Source of the DNA: an uncultured Sutterella sp.
GTDB taxonomy: Bacteria; Pseudomonadota; Gammaproteobacteria; Burkholderiales; Burkholderiaceae_F
Reading direction: 5' to 3'
Length of the DNA: 64,000 nucleotides
Assembly (NCBI GenBank): GCA_905194315.1
Contig: CAJJRX010000005.1
Span: 25,027-89,026 of the forward strand
The position numbers were made by a program, and so were the translations under genes. How positions within the stretch are numbered: position 1 is the first letter of the stretch; every line of letters starts with the position of its first letter. Under the pieces are notes generated by a model. The model saw only the letters and a program-made list of their open reading frames with translations, was not told the DNA's origin and did not search any database. Positions 43,450-52,149 of this stretch are shown one piece after another.

Positions 43450-44256
43450 ATGATGGGTGAATTAAGCAAACCGGGACTCGATATTCTTCAGCCTGAGTGG
43501 AAGGGTGCCACACCGAGAGGCGTGGACATGCTCTTTACCTGCCGCAACGGCGGCGTCTCGAGCGGCCCCTGGGGCGGCGCGGACGGTCTGATGGGGCTTA
43601 ACGTCGGGGACCATGTCGGGGATGTGCCGAGCTGCGTGCGCATGAACCGCAATATCGTCGCGCAGCTCGTGCCCGAGGATCCGAAGTGGCTCCGCCAGGT
43701 GCACGGCACGACGATTGTGCGTGCCGACGATGTGACGCCCGAGACTGAAGCCGATGCGGTCTTCACAATGACGCCCGGTGTGGTCTGCGCCATTATGGTT
43801 GCCGACTGCCTGCCGGTGCTGCTCGCGGATACGGAAGGCACGATCGTGGGCGCCGTGCATGCCGGCTGGCGCAGCCTTGCAGCCGGACTGATTCAGCGCA
43901 CGATTGCGCGCATGGCCGCCGAGGCGGGCCGTCCGCTTCTGCTCACCGCCTGGCTTGCGCCGCGTATCGGTGCTGAGGATTTTGAAGTGGGCGAAGAGGT
44001 GCTCGAGGCGATGCTCGCCACGATGCCCGAGGCGGGCAAGGCCTTCCGCCACAAGGACGGCACTGACCGGTATACGGCAGATCTGGCGGCACTCGCGAAA
44101 ATGGCGCTGCTCGGGGCCGGTCTTGACGAGAAGAACATCGCCGACTGCGGTCTGAGCACCTACGCCGAACCGCTGCGCTTTTACAGCTACCGCCGTGACG
44201 GGGAGAAGTCCGGCCGTCATGCGGCGCTTATCTGGATTAAACCGAAAAAAGACTGA
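43450..44256 (+). CDS. pgeF: Peptidoglycan editing factor PgeF / YfiH-type purine nucleoside phosphorylase (laccase domain)
   Basis: 268-residue protein of the DUF152/YfiH family, known both as peptidoglycan editing factor and as a zinc purine nucleoside phosphorylase/adenosine deaminase. Zinc ligands are visible as QVHGTT (His), VADCLPVLL (Cys) and GAVHAGWRSLAAGL (His). Starts 3 bp after rluD; ATG at 43450 or 43453 are equally possible. The operon rluD-pgeF is standard in proteobacteria. Confidence 0.93.
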   Translation: MMGELSKPGLDILQPEWKGATPRGVDMLFTCRNGGVSSGPWGGADGLMGLNVGDHVGDVPSCVRMNRNIVAQLVPEDPKWLRQVHGTTIVRADDVTPETEADAVFTMTPGVVCAIMVADCLPVLLADTEGTIVGAVHAGWRSLAAGLIQRTIARMAAEAGRPLLLTAWLAPRIGAEDFEVGEEVLEAMLATMPEAGKAFRHKDGTDRYTADLAALAKMALLGAGLDEKNIADCGLSTYAEPLRFYSYRRDGEKSGRHAALIWIKPKKD

Positions 44257-44285
44257 TTTAACAAACTTTTGTGAGTAAATATTGT

Positions 44286-45668
44286 ATGGCTACGATTCCT
44301 GTTGTTGGTTTTGTCTCTCTGGGCTGTCCCAAGGCGCTGGTGGACACCGAACGCATCGTCACCGAACTGCGCGCCCGCGGCTACCGTATCGGGCAGAGCT
44401 ACCGTGATGCCGATCTGGTGATCGTCAACACCTGCGGCTTTGTCAACGAGGCCATTCAGGAAAGTCTGCAGGCGATTGCCGAGGCGCTCGAAGAAAACGG
44501 CCGCGTGATTGTCTGCGGCTGTCTCGGCGGCCGGCATGAGGCCGACGGCAGCAATTTCGTGCTCAATCAGATGTCCAAGGTGCTCGGTGTGACGGGGCCG
44601 GACAGTGTTGATGATGTGCTCGCCATGGTCGAGGCGCATCTGCCGCGCCCGCACGAGCCCTGGGACGAGCTGGTGCCGCCCGGGGGCGTTCGCATGACGC
44701 CCAAGCACTATGCCTATCTCAAGATCAGTGAGGGGTGTAACCATCACTGCTCGTTCTGCATTATTCCGAACCTTCGCGGCCGGCTTCTCTCCCGCCCGAT
44801 GGGTGACATTATCCGCGAGGCGGAAAGCCTCAAGAGCGCAGGCGTCAAAGAGCTGCTCGTGATCAGTCAGGACACGGCCGCCTACGGTGTGGATGCCAAA
44901 TATAAGTTCGCCTTTGCCAACGGCCGTCCGGTGCGCACGCGCATGCTCGATCTGTGTCAGGAGCTCGGCCGCCTCGGTCTCTGGACGCGTCTGCACTATG
45001 TCTACCCGTATCCGCACGTCGATGAGATTGTGCCGCTGATGGCCGAAGGGCTCATTCTGCCCTACCTTGATGTGCCCTTCCAGCATGCGCACCCGCGCGT
45101 GCTCAAGGCGATGAAGCGTCCGGCGAGCGCCGAGAAGAATCTCGAGCGTATTGCCGCCTGGCGCGCCGTCTGCCCGGACATCACGATCCGCTCGACCTTT
45201 ATCGCGGGCTTCCCCGGGGAGACCGAGGCCGAGTTCGAGTATCTGCTCGACTTCCTTCGTGAGGCGCGTCTTGACCGGGTGGGCTGCTTTGCGTATTCGC
45301 CTGTCGAAGGCGCACAGGCCAACGAGCTCGAAGGGCAGCTCCCCGATGAGGTCCGCAACGAGCGCCGTGACCGCCTGATGGCGCTGCAGGCTGAAATCTC
45401 CGCCGAAAAGCTCGCGCAGAAGGTGGGCAGCGTGCAGGAGGTGCTCATCGACGAGTTTGATGAGGAGGCCGGGCTTGCCATCGGCCGTACAAAGGCCGAT
45501 GCGCCTGAGATTGACGGCAAGGTGTATGTCGAGACGCTCAACACCTACCGGCCCGGCGACATTGTCAGCGTTGAAATCACCGCGAGCGAAGAGTATGACC
45601 TCGCCGGTGTGCCACTCGACGAGCCCGCGCTGCTCGCAGAAAAGCGCGCGGAAAACGCCGCAAAGTAA
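44286..45668 (+). CDS. rimO: Ribosomal protein S12 methylthiotransferase RimO
   Basis: Radical-SAM methylthiotransferase that modifies Asp of ribosomal protein S12, 460 residues from ATG 44286. Order: N-terminal MTTase domain with one 4Fe-4S cluster (SLGCPKALVDTER, NTCGFVNEA, CGCLGG), radical SAM domain with CNHHCSFCIIPNLRG, and C-terminal TRAM domain (~395-455). YLDVPFQHAHPRVLKAMKRP is a RimO marker. A terminator follows. In Sutterellaceae-like order it lies next to pgeF. Confidence 0.96.
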   Translation: MATIPVVGFVSLGCPKALVDTERIVTELRARGYRIGQSYRDADLVIVNTCGFVNEAIQESLQAIAEALEENGRVIVCGCLGGRHEADGSNFVLNQMSKVLGVTGPDSVDDVLAMVEAHLPRPHEPWDELVPPGGVRMTPKHYAYLKISEGCNHHCSFCIIPNLRGRLLSRPMGDIIREAESLKSAGVKELLVISQDTAAYGVDAKYKFAFANGRPVRTRMLDLCQELGRLGLWTRLHYVYPYPHVDEIVPLMAEGLILPYLDVPFQHAHPRVLKAMKRPASAEKNLERIAAWRAVCPDITIRSTFIAGFPGETEAEFEYLLDFLREARLDRVGCFAYSPVEGAQANELEGQLPDEVRNERRDRLMALQAEISAEKLAQKVGSVQEVLIDEFDEEAGLAIGRTKADAPEIDGKVYVETLNTYRPGDIVSVEITASEEYDLAGVPLDEPALLAEKRAENAAK

Positions 45669-45683
45669 ATCTCGCGTCTCAGA

Positions 45684-45713
45684 AGCGCTGCCGGCACGCC
45701 GGTGGCGCTTTTT
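45684..45713 (+). terminator. Terminator of rimO
   Basis: AGCGCTGCCGG / CCGGTGGCGCT stem followed by TTTTTCT. Confidence 0.88.
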
Positions 45714-45773
45714 CTGTGGTTTTTACTGCCGGCTTGCGCCACGGCACGCCGTCTAGGTGAGATTTCTTAAGGG

Positions 45774-45808
45774 CTGCCATGGCAGGCGCTGCGCGCGTAT
45801 GCTACTAT
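45774..45808 (+). promoter_or_regulatory. Probable promoter with overlapping palindrome, upstream of the ZTP riboswitch
   Basis: -10 hexamer TACTAT at 45803-45808 puts the start near 45815, just before the riboswitch. At the -35 position is a perfect 12-bp palindrome CTGCCATGGCAG (45774-45785), which could be an operator; the -35 itself (TGGCAG) is poor, as expected for an activated promoter. Confidence 0.5.
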
Positions 45809-45820
45809 CTCTTCACAGAA

Positions 45821-45894
45821 TCTACGGGACTGACGGATAAAATGTGGAATTGACCACGTGGACCGTAGACGTTTTCATGCCGACCGTCTGGGCA
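45821..45894 (+). promoter_or_regulatory. ZTP (pfl motif) riboswitch
   Basis: Full ZTP aptamer plan. P1 TCTACGG (45821-45827) pairs with CCGTAGA (45863-45869). P2 is GTGG (45844-45847) / CCAC (45854-45857) with an AATTGA loop. The 3' hairpin P3 has GCC (45879-45881) / GGC, and its loop CCGTC (45884-45888) pairs with GACGG (45832-45836) as the pseudoknot. The 3' CCGNCTGGGC block is the family signature. ZTP riboswitches sense ZMP/ZTP, a signal of 10-formyl-THF shortage. No poly-U terminator follows; TTCTC just downstream (~45904) can pair with the GAGAA of the ribosome site, so translational control is likely. Confidence 0.88.
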
Positions 45895-45980
45895 AGGGGG
45901 ACCTTCTCAGGCGGTTTTGTCGTCTTTGAGGGCGGCTCCCTTCACGAGAAACAATCAAAAGTTTGCTTTGGAGAATCAGC

Positions 45981-47264
45981 ATGAAAAGAAATCGTTGGTG
46001 TACGGCACTTGCCGCAGTGGGTATTCACATATGTATTGGCAGCGTTTACGCATGGAGTGTGCTGACCAAACCTGTGATGGCCGCCCTCGGGCTCACCCTG
46101 AGTGAGACCACCTGGGCCTTCTCGATTGCCATTCTGTTTCTGGGGATGTCCGCCGGTTTTCTGGGCGGCATTGTCGAACGTATGGGGCCGGCGCGCTCCG
46201 GCGTTCTCTCCGCTGTCTTTTTCTGCACCGGGCTTCTTGGCACCGGTCTGGCGGTGCATCTGCAGTCTGCGCCGCTGCTCTATCTCTTCTACGGTGTGAT
46301 CGGCGGTATCGGTCTCGGTATCGGTTACATCACCCCGGTCTCCACCCTTGTCAAATGGTTCCCTGAGCACCGCGGTTTCGCCACCGGGCTTGCCATTATG
46401 GGTTTCGGCTTCGCCTCGCTCATCGCCGGTCCGCTGATGCGTTATCTGGTTGACGCCTACGGTTTGCAGGAGAATTTCTTCATCCTCGGTGTTGCCTACT
46501 TTGTGGTGATCACGCTCTCGGCGCTTTATCTGCGTGCGCCGGTGCGCGGTGAGATTCCGGTGCTGCTCGAGGATGTGATTGCGCGTGCGAAGACCACTCA
46601 GGTCAAGCGCCGCAAGCTGATGGCGCCGTCGCTCACGCGCGGTCAGGCCATGCGCACCTGGAAGTGGTATGCGCTCTGGTGGATCTTCTTTACAAACATC
46701 ACCTGCGGTATCGGTCTGCTTGCTGTCGCCTCGCCCATGGCGCAGGACGTCATCGGCATGACCCCGGCACAGGCCGCCTCGCTCGTGGGTATTATCGGCA
46801 TCATCAACGGCGCAGGCCGTATCGTCTGGTCGACCGTCTCGGACTGGCTCGGCCGCGGCATCACGTACATGGTCTTTTTCGCCCTTGAAGTCTGGGCGTT
46901 CTGGCAGCTTTCGGTTACCACCGACAGCTTCATGTTCCAGTTCCTCGTGCTCGCCATCATCTCGACCTACGGCGGCGGTTTTGCCTGCATGCCCGCCTAC
47001 ATTACCGACATCTTCGGCGTCAAGAGCCTCGCGGCCATCCACGGCTCGATTCTCACCGCCTGGGGTATTGCCGGTATTGCAGGTCCGGTGATCCTTGCCA
47101 TCCTTAAGGAAAACACCGGCGGCTACACCACGACGCTGCATCTGTTTGCCGGCATGATGGTGCTCGCGCTGGCGGTCTCCGCGCTGCTGCAGCTCAAAAA
47201 CGCCAGAGACCGCAAGGTCTGGGCGCTTGAGCAGGCCCGCGAACGCGAAGCAGCCAGTGCCTGA
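45981..47264 (+). CDS. MFS transporter, oxalate/formate antiporter (OFA) family
   Basis: Twelve-helix MFS carrier, 427 residues from ATG 45981 (MKRNRWCTALAAVGIHIC) with GGAG upstream. The N-terminal block GSVYAWSVLTKPVMAALGLTLSE and YITPVSTLVKWFPEHRGFATGLAIMGFG are characteristic of the OxlT/OFA family. Members exchange oxalate for formate, or carry other small carboxylates. The ZTP riboswitch in its leader ties it to one-carbon metabolism, so formate (or a related C1 acid) is a reasonable substrate; that is inference. Confidence 0.9.
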   Translation: MKRNRWCTALAAVGIHICIGSVYAWSVLTKPVMAALGLTLSETTWAFSIAILFLGMSAGFLGGIVERMGPARSGVLSAVFFCTGLLGTGLAVHLQSAPLLYLFYGVIGGIGLGIGYITPVSTLVKWFPEHRGFATGLAIMGFGFASLIAGPLMRYLVDAYGLQENFFILGVAYFVVITLSALYLRAPVRGEIPVLLEDVIARAKTTQVKRRKLMAPSLTRGQAMRTWKWYALWWIFFTNITCGIGLLAVASPMAQDVIGMTPAQAASLVGIIGIINGAGRIVWSTVSDWLGRGITYMVFFALEVWAFWQLSVTTDSFMFQFLVLAIISTYGGGFACMPAYITDIFGVKSLAAIHGSILTAWGIAGIAGPVILAILKENTGGYTTTLHLFAGMMVLALAVSALLQLKNARDRKVWALEQAREREAASA

Positions 47265-47289
47265 TTGAATGGTTGACCTTCCCCCGCTC

Positions 47290-47349
47290 ATAAGCGCCGG
47301 CTGACGAAGCCGTTCTACCTGAAGGGGACGGCACGTCAGCGGCGCTTAT
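47290..47349. repeat. Long imperfect hairpin between the OFA gene and fimV
   Basis: ATAAGCGCC / GGCGCTTAT, then GCTGACG / CGTCAGC, then GCCGT / ACGGC pair successively around a TCTACCTGAAGGGG loop: about 21 bp with two small bulges. No T-run. Position 25 nt after the OFA stop suggests mRNA stability or a REP-like role. Confidence 0.6.
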
Positions 47350-47375
47350 CCCGGAGAATGTGGTTTTTCTGCTGT

Positions 47376-47421
47376 GGACAGTTTTTCGCCTGAGACTCTG
47401 GCGCAAAACTGTCCTTTTTTT
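47376..47421 (+). terminator. Terminator of the OFA transporter gene
   Basis: GGACAGTTTT / AAAACTGTCC outer stem and GCC / GGC inner stem, followed by seven T. Confidence 0.92.
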
Positions 47422-47632
47422 GTACCGCCGCCGTGCAAACGGGCGGTTTTCGGGCGTTTTGCAGAAGGTTTTCTGCCGTGGATTAGCCTATAGCGGTGAT
47501 GGTTTTTGTGACCTAATTGGCCGCTTGGCGTGAAAAAGCAACCCGCCTTGCGCTATGATGAGCAAAACTCTCAAATCCGGCAAAACACAAAATAATGAAG
47601 TCGGATATCTAGTCTGCTCTTAGGATTGACCG

Positions 47633-50215
47633 ATGCTGTCGAAAAAGATCGTAAATCGTGCTGTGGCTTTTGCACTTGCTGCGATGAGTACTGTGACCGG
47701 TGCTGTTTCTCTGGGTGATCTGGCGGTTCAGAGCCGCCCGGGCGAGCCCATGGAAGCCACCCTCCAAATCGAGGATTTGGACCTTTCGATTTCTCCGCTG
47801 CTCGTGCGTGTTGCACCGCCCTCAAGCTATCTGCGTGCCGGGATTGCCTGGCCGCAGGAAGTTCAGACCCTTCATCTCGAACGTGACAAATCAAGCGCCA
47901 GCGTCCGCGTGCGTCTGGTGAGCGACGAGCCGATGAAGTTCCAGTCCTTCCCGCTTCTGATTGAACTCAATGCGGGCGGCAAGGTCTCGGTGCGCAACTA
48001 TCAGATCGTGGCCATGAAGGACCGCTTTGAAGTGCTCGAAGGCACGGTGGCCCCCAGCCCCACGGGTGCGCTCGCGCAGAAAGCGGATGCCGCCCGGATG
48101 ACCTCCGGCATGCCTGCGGCTGCAGAGACAAAGACCGCAAAGGCTCAGAGCGGCGCAAAGGCGCAGACGGCCCCGGCGTCAGAAAAGACAGTCAAGTCCG
48201 CCGGAAAAGTTGAAAAAGCTGAAAAAGTTCAGACGCCTGAAAAGATGGAAAAGGCTGCGGCCCGTGCAGCCGCCGTGACAGAGAGCGCCGCTCAGAAGGC
48301 GGCTGAAACCGCAGTCGAGAAGACCGTGGAAAAAGCCTCTGCCGCCAAGCAGGCCGGCAAGGCTGCCGCCCGCAAGCACCGTGCGCCTGAAATCGTGCGC
48401 GAATACGTGGCGCTCAACGGCTTTGATGCCACCGAGCCCTTCCGTGTGCAGCACCATATGACGCTCTGGTCGGTCGCGAAACTCTACTGGCCCAGTTACC
48501 GCGGCTCCACGCTCGAGCAGCTGCTGGTGGCATTCCGCAACCGCAACCCGGCCGCCTTTGAAAAGGGCGACCCGGATGTGCTGCTCACCGGCAGCACCCT
48601 TGTGCCGCCGGGCGAAGAGGACGTGTTTGCGATTGATGCCATGACGGCATTCCGTGAAATTCACGGAGAGCGCACGGCTGTGCCGCCGCCCACTCAGAAC
48701 CTTATTGACGCGCAGAAGATCTCGAATGCGCTGGCCGGTTCGGTGGCTGACGCACAGGACCGTGAACGCAGTGCCGGGCACGGTGAAAAGGATATTGAAC
48801 GCGCAGGCCGCGAGACACTCGAGTCGGGCAAAACGCTGATGGCCGAGTCCGCGGAAACGATGGATAAGGTTACCGAACCCGCTCCGGGCAAGACGCCGGA
48901 GGATGAGGCTTCTGACAAAGAGAAACCCGCCGCCGCACAGACCCCCGGCCGGGACGATCTCGGCGACGGGGTGGCGCATGATGACGCCGCCGACGCCATG
49001 ACCGGCCAGATTGCGCAGGGTAAGAGTGTGGAGGAGGCCAAGAGCCTCGCTCAGGAGGCGGCTGAGGCCAAGCCTCTCAGTGCAGAAAAACCCGCCGTGG
49101 AAACCCCGCAGGCTGAAGCGGGCAAACTGAGCGCTGTCGAAGCGCTCACAGAAGCCGCTCAGAAGGCCGGAAACCTCAATGAGGTGGTGGCTGCCGCGGA
49201 AAAAGAGGCCGCTCCGGCCGAACCCACGGCTGAAGCGATGAAGCGCGCGGAAACGCTGAGCGTTGAGGCGGCTGACAAGGCCGCCGGCGCCCAAATGCCG
49301 AGCGACGAAGAGAAGGCCCGGGCCGCCGTGGCCGGCATGAAGAGCGACATGAAGGCGCTTGAGGCGCAGGATGGCGCAGAGAAGGCCGCAGACGCTCTGG
49401 GAGCGGCTGCTGATGCGAAGGCCGGCGCCGGGATGTCTGACGCAAAGCGTGCCGCCCCGCAGAAGGCCGCCGAACCTGAAAGCCTCTCGCCCGCCTGGTG
49501 GGGTGCGATTGTTCTCGTGCTGATTTTCCTTGCCGGCTGGTTCTTCAAGACCCGCCACCGCGAAGAGGCCCCGGAAGAGGGGGAAGCGAAAAAGGGTGTC
49601 GTCCTGCAGAAGGATGTCAAGCCCTCGACGCCCGCTCAGCTCAAGGCCGTTGAAAAGACGGTTGACGAGGCGGTGAAAAACGGCACTACCGCCGGCGCCA
49701 TGGGCGTCGGCAGCATGGCCTATTCCGAAGAGCTGCAAAAGGAGCTCGCCGCAGAGGGGAGCGCCGCCGCGCAGACCGCTGGCGGTAAACTCTCGCCCGC
49801 TGCCGGGCGTCACGCCTCCACGCAGCCCTGGCTCGAAGGCGATGAGGAAATGCCGCCGGTGGATCCGGAGGCAACACTGAGCGAAGAGGAACTCAAGGCG
49901 CAGACGGCGCGCACGGGTGAACTCATCAGCGGCGTGTCGCTTAATCTCGAAGACGGCGAAAAAGACGCGAAAGACGCCAAAGCGGCGCCCAAACCCGCCA
50001 AACCGCAGGTCATTGCTGCTGTGAACAACAAGGAGCAGGCACTGCAGGCCGCCCTGGAAGCGAAGTACAATCTCGCGAAATCGTTTGTGACGATGGGCGC
50101 GCTCAACGAGGCGCTGGAGCTGCTCGAAGAGGTCCGTCAGCGCGGCAATCCCGAGCTCAAAGCCCGTGCGGCCGAGCTCGCTGCCACGATTCCCGTGCAG
50201 CCTCGACGCAAGTAA
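47633..50215 (+). CDS. fimV: FimV-like inner-membrane/peptidoglycan-binding protein
   Basis: 860-residue FimV homologue. Signal peptide to VTGAVS, then the conserved N-terminal region (SLGDLAVQSRPGEPMEATLQ, VRVAPPSSYLRAG). A LysM domain near 270-325 (MTLWSVAKLYW...LLTGSTLVPP) binds peptidoglycan. A long Ala/Glu/Lys-rich low-complexity region follows, a membrane helix at ~623-640 (WWGAIVLVLIFLAGWFF), and the cytoplasmic C-terminal FimV TPR-like motif (YNLAKSFVTMGALNEALELLEEV). In Pseudomonas FimV supports polar type IV pilus assembly. Followed by truA, the conserved neighbour. Confidence 0.9.
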   Translation: MLSKKIVNRAVAFALAAMSTVTGAVSLGDLAVQSRPGEPMEATLQIEDLDLSISPLLVRVAPPSSYLRAGIAWPQEVQTLHLERDKSSASVRVRLVSDEPMKFQSFPLLIELNAGGKVSVRNYQIVAMKDRFEVLEGTVAPSPTGALAQKADAARMTSGMPAAAETKTAKAQSGAKAQTAPASEKTVKSAGKVEKAEKVQTPEKMEKAAARAAAVTESAAQKAAETAVEKTVEKASAAKQAGKAAARKHRAPEIVREYVALNGFDATEPFRVQHHMTLWSVAKLYWPSYRGSTLEQLLVAFRNRNPAAFEKGDPDVLLTGSTLVPPGEEDVFAIDAMTAFREIHGERTAVPPPTQNLIDAQKISNALAGSVADAQDRERSAGHGEKDIERAGRETLESGKTLMAESAETMDKVTEPAPGKTPEDEASDKEKPAAAQTPGRDDLGDGVAHDDAADAMTGQIAQGKSVEEAKSLAQEAAEAKPLSAEKPAVETPQAEAGKLSAVEALTEAAQKAGNLNEVVAAAEKEAAPAEPTAEAMKRAETLSVEAADKAAGAQMPSDEEKARAAVAGMKSDMKALEAQDGAEKAADALGAAADAKAGAGMSDAKRAAPQKAAEPESLSPAWWGAIVLVLIFLAGWFFKTRHREEAPEEGEAKKGVVLQKDVKPSTPAQLKAVEKTVDEAVKNGTTAGAMGVGSMAYSEELQKELAAEGSAAAQTAGGKLSPAAGRHASTQPWLEGDEEMPPVDPEATLSEEELKAQTARTGELISGVSLNLEDGEKDAKDAKAAPKPAKPQVIAAVNNKEQALQAALEAKYNLAKSFVTMGALNEALELLEEVRQRGNPELKARAAELAATIPVQPRRK

Positions 50216-50224
50216 GGGCCGACG

Positions 50225-51010
50225 GTGAAAATCGCATTAGGTATTGAGTACGACGGCAGTCCGTACAACGGCTGGCAGGTTCAGCCGGACTGCCCGAGCG
50301 TGCAGGCCACGCTCGAGGCGGCGATTGAGCGGTTTGTCTGCCAGAGGGTGCCGACGATCTGCGCCGGGCGCACCGACACGGGCGTGCATGCCACCCATCA
50401 GGTGGTAAGCCTTGATGCGCCCGTATCGCGTCCGATGGAGAGCTGGGTGAGGGCGCTCAACACGTTCCTGCCCGCCTCGGTTGCCGTGCGCTGGGCGCGC
50501 GCGGTGCCTGAGGACTTTCACGCCCGCTACAGCGCACGCTCGCGCACCTACGAGTACTGGATTCTCAACGATGCGGTGAGAAGTCCGGTGCTTGAGCGTC
50601 GCACGGGCTGGGTGTTTCGCCCGCTGGAGGTGGAGCGCATGCGGGCAGGGGCCCGGCATCTGATCGGCGAGCACGACTTCAGCAGTTTTCGTGCGGCCGA
50701 ATGTCAGGCCGCCACCCCTGTGAGAGAAGTCACCAATCTTGATATTATTCGTCAGGGTCGCCTGGTGGGGATCCGCATCAGTGCCAATGCCTTTTTGCAG
50801 CACATGGTGCGAAACATCGTGGGGACACTGATTTATGTCGGCACCGGCCGGGAGAAACCGGACTGGGTCAGGGAGGTGCTCGAGGCGCGCACAAGAAGTG
50901 CGGCGGCGCCCACCTTCAGCCCGTCGGGACTGTATCTGACCGGTGTGCGCTATGAGGGGGATCCGGTCCCCTCAGCCGGGGCGAGCCCTTTTGGCTGGCC
51001 CGGAGAATAG
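50225..51010 (+). CDS. truA: tRNA pseudouridine(38-40) synthase TruA
   Basis: 261-residue pseudouridine synthase acting on the tRNA anticodon arm. GTG start (MKIALGIEYDGSPYNGWQVQP) 9 bp after fimV. Catalytic Asp in CAGRTDTGVHA; FHARYSARSRTYEYWI and ANAFLQHMVRNIVGTLIYVGTG are further hallmarks. In related Burkholderiales trpF-trpB-trpA usually follow; here accD comes next. Confidence 0.96.
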   Translation: MKIALGIEYDGSPYNGWQVQPDCPSVQATLEAAIERFVCQRVPTICAGRTDTGVHATHQVVSLDAPVSRPMESWVRALNTFLPASVAVRWARAVPEDFHARYSARSRTYEYWILNDAVRSPVLERRTGWVFRPLEVERMRAGARHLIGEHDFSSFRAAECQAATPVREVTNLDIIRQGRLVGIRISANAFLQHMVRNIVGTLIYVGTGREKPDWVREVLEARTRSAAAPTFSPSGLYLTGVRYEGDPVPSAGASPFGWPGE

Positions 51011-51143
51011 AATTTTTCAGTCTGCCGTCCTTTTCCGGCTCCGCCACTGTGCGGCGGGAAAAGCGCACGCAGAGAAGACACAGAACATTACTATGGAGTG
51101 AGCAGGCGGCGTCCCGACAGTGGCGCTGCAGCGCATAAAGCCT
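51011..51143. other. truA-accD junction where trpFBA would be expected
   Basis: 133 bp with no gene. It holds an imperfect hairpin (TTTTCC...CCGC / GCGG...GAAAA, ~51028-51062) without a T-run, and a possible accD promoter with TACTAT near 51090. I see no remnant of trpF, trpB or trpA. Confidence 0.6.
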
Positions 51144-52019
51144 ATGAGTTGGTTAACACGAATCTTGCCGAAAATCAAACGCGAACAGGGTACCGAAACC
51201 AAACCGAGTCCCATCCCTGAAGGGGTGTGGACGAAGTGCCCGGGCTGCGAGCAGCCGCTCTTTCAGGAGGAGCTGCGCATGAGTCTGCAGGTCTGCCCCA
51301 AGTGCGGGTATCACCACAGAATCGGTGCGCGTGCGCGACTCTTTGCGTTCCTTGATCAGGACGGGCGTGAAGAAATCGGGGCAGACGTGGTGAGCGAGGA
51401 TCCGCTCAAGTTTGTCGACTCCAAGCCCTATCCCAAGCGTATTGCCGACAGCGTCTCTAAGACGGGTGAGACGGAAGCGCTTCTCGTGATGTCGGGCTAT
51501 CTGCGCCAGCAGCCCATGGTGGCGGGCGCCTTTGAGTTCGGCTTTATGGGCGGCTCGATGGGCAGCGCCGTGGGTGAGCGGTTCCGCCTCGGGGTGGAAA
51601 AGGCGATCGAGCGCAAGTGTCCCTTTGTCTGCTTTGCCGCCTCGGGCGGCGCGCGTATGCAGGAGGGGCTTTTCTCGCTCATGCAGATGGCCAAGACCTG
51701 TGCCGCGCTCACGAAGCTCTCCGACGCGAAGCTCCCCTTTATCTCGGTGCTCACCGACCCGACAATGGGCGGGGTTTCCGCCTCGTTTGCCTTTATGGGG
51801 GACATTGTGATTGCCGAGCCTAATGCGCTGGTGGGTTTCGCCGGCCCGCGCGTGATTGAGCAGACCGTGCACGAGAAACTCCCCGAAGGGTTCCAGCGCT
51901 CGGAATTCCTGCTCGAAAAGGGACAGATCGACATGATCGTCGACCGCCGCGACATGCGTGCGCAGATTTCCATGCTCACGCAGATGCTGATGAAAAAACC
52001 GCCGGTGGTCGGGAGCTGA
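51144..52019 (+). CDS. accD: Acetyl-CoA carboxylase carboxyltransferase subunit beta
   Basis: Beta subunit of the carboxyltransferase for malonyl-CoA synthesis, 291 residues. ATG 51144 (MSWLTRILPKIKREQG) gives the standard start; the GTG 24 bp earlier is less likely. The N-terminal zinc ribbon has CPGCEQPLF and CPKCGYH. Crotonase-fold blocks: GGSMGSAVGERF, ASGGARMQEGLFSLMQMAKT, DPTMGGVSASFA and GFAGPRVIEQT. Linked to folC downstream as in other betaproteobacteria. Confidence 0.97.
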   Translation: MSWLTRILPKIKREQGTETKPSPIPEGVWTKCPGCEQPLFQEELRMSLQVCPKCGYHHRIGARARLFAFLDQDGREEIGADVVSEDPLKFVDSKPYPKRIADSVSKTGETEALLVMSGYLRQQPMVAGAFEFGFMGGSMGSAVGERFRLGVEKAIERKCPFVCFAASGGARMQEGLFSLMQMAKTCAALTKLSDAKLPFISVLTDPTMGGVSASFAFMGDIVIAEPNALVGFAGPRVIEQTVHEKLPEGFQRSEFLLEKGQIDMIVDRRDMRAQISMLTQMLMKKPPVVGS

Positions 52020-52149
52020 TTCCGTCTGCAAACTGAAGGCCGCACCGCGAATGTGTCGTGCGGCTTTCGCGTTTTAAACTGCAAATAAAGAGTCATTGCC
52101 GGGCAGCTGGCGCACACTGTGCGAGCGGGCCGTCCGGGTGGAGAAAAAA

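Noticed and set aside
48179..49813. 544-codon minus-strand open frame opposite fimV
   Set aside because: Antisense to the Ala/Glu/Lys-rich low-complexity region of fimV; composition artefact.
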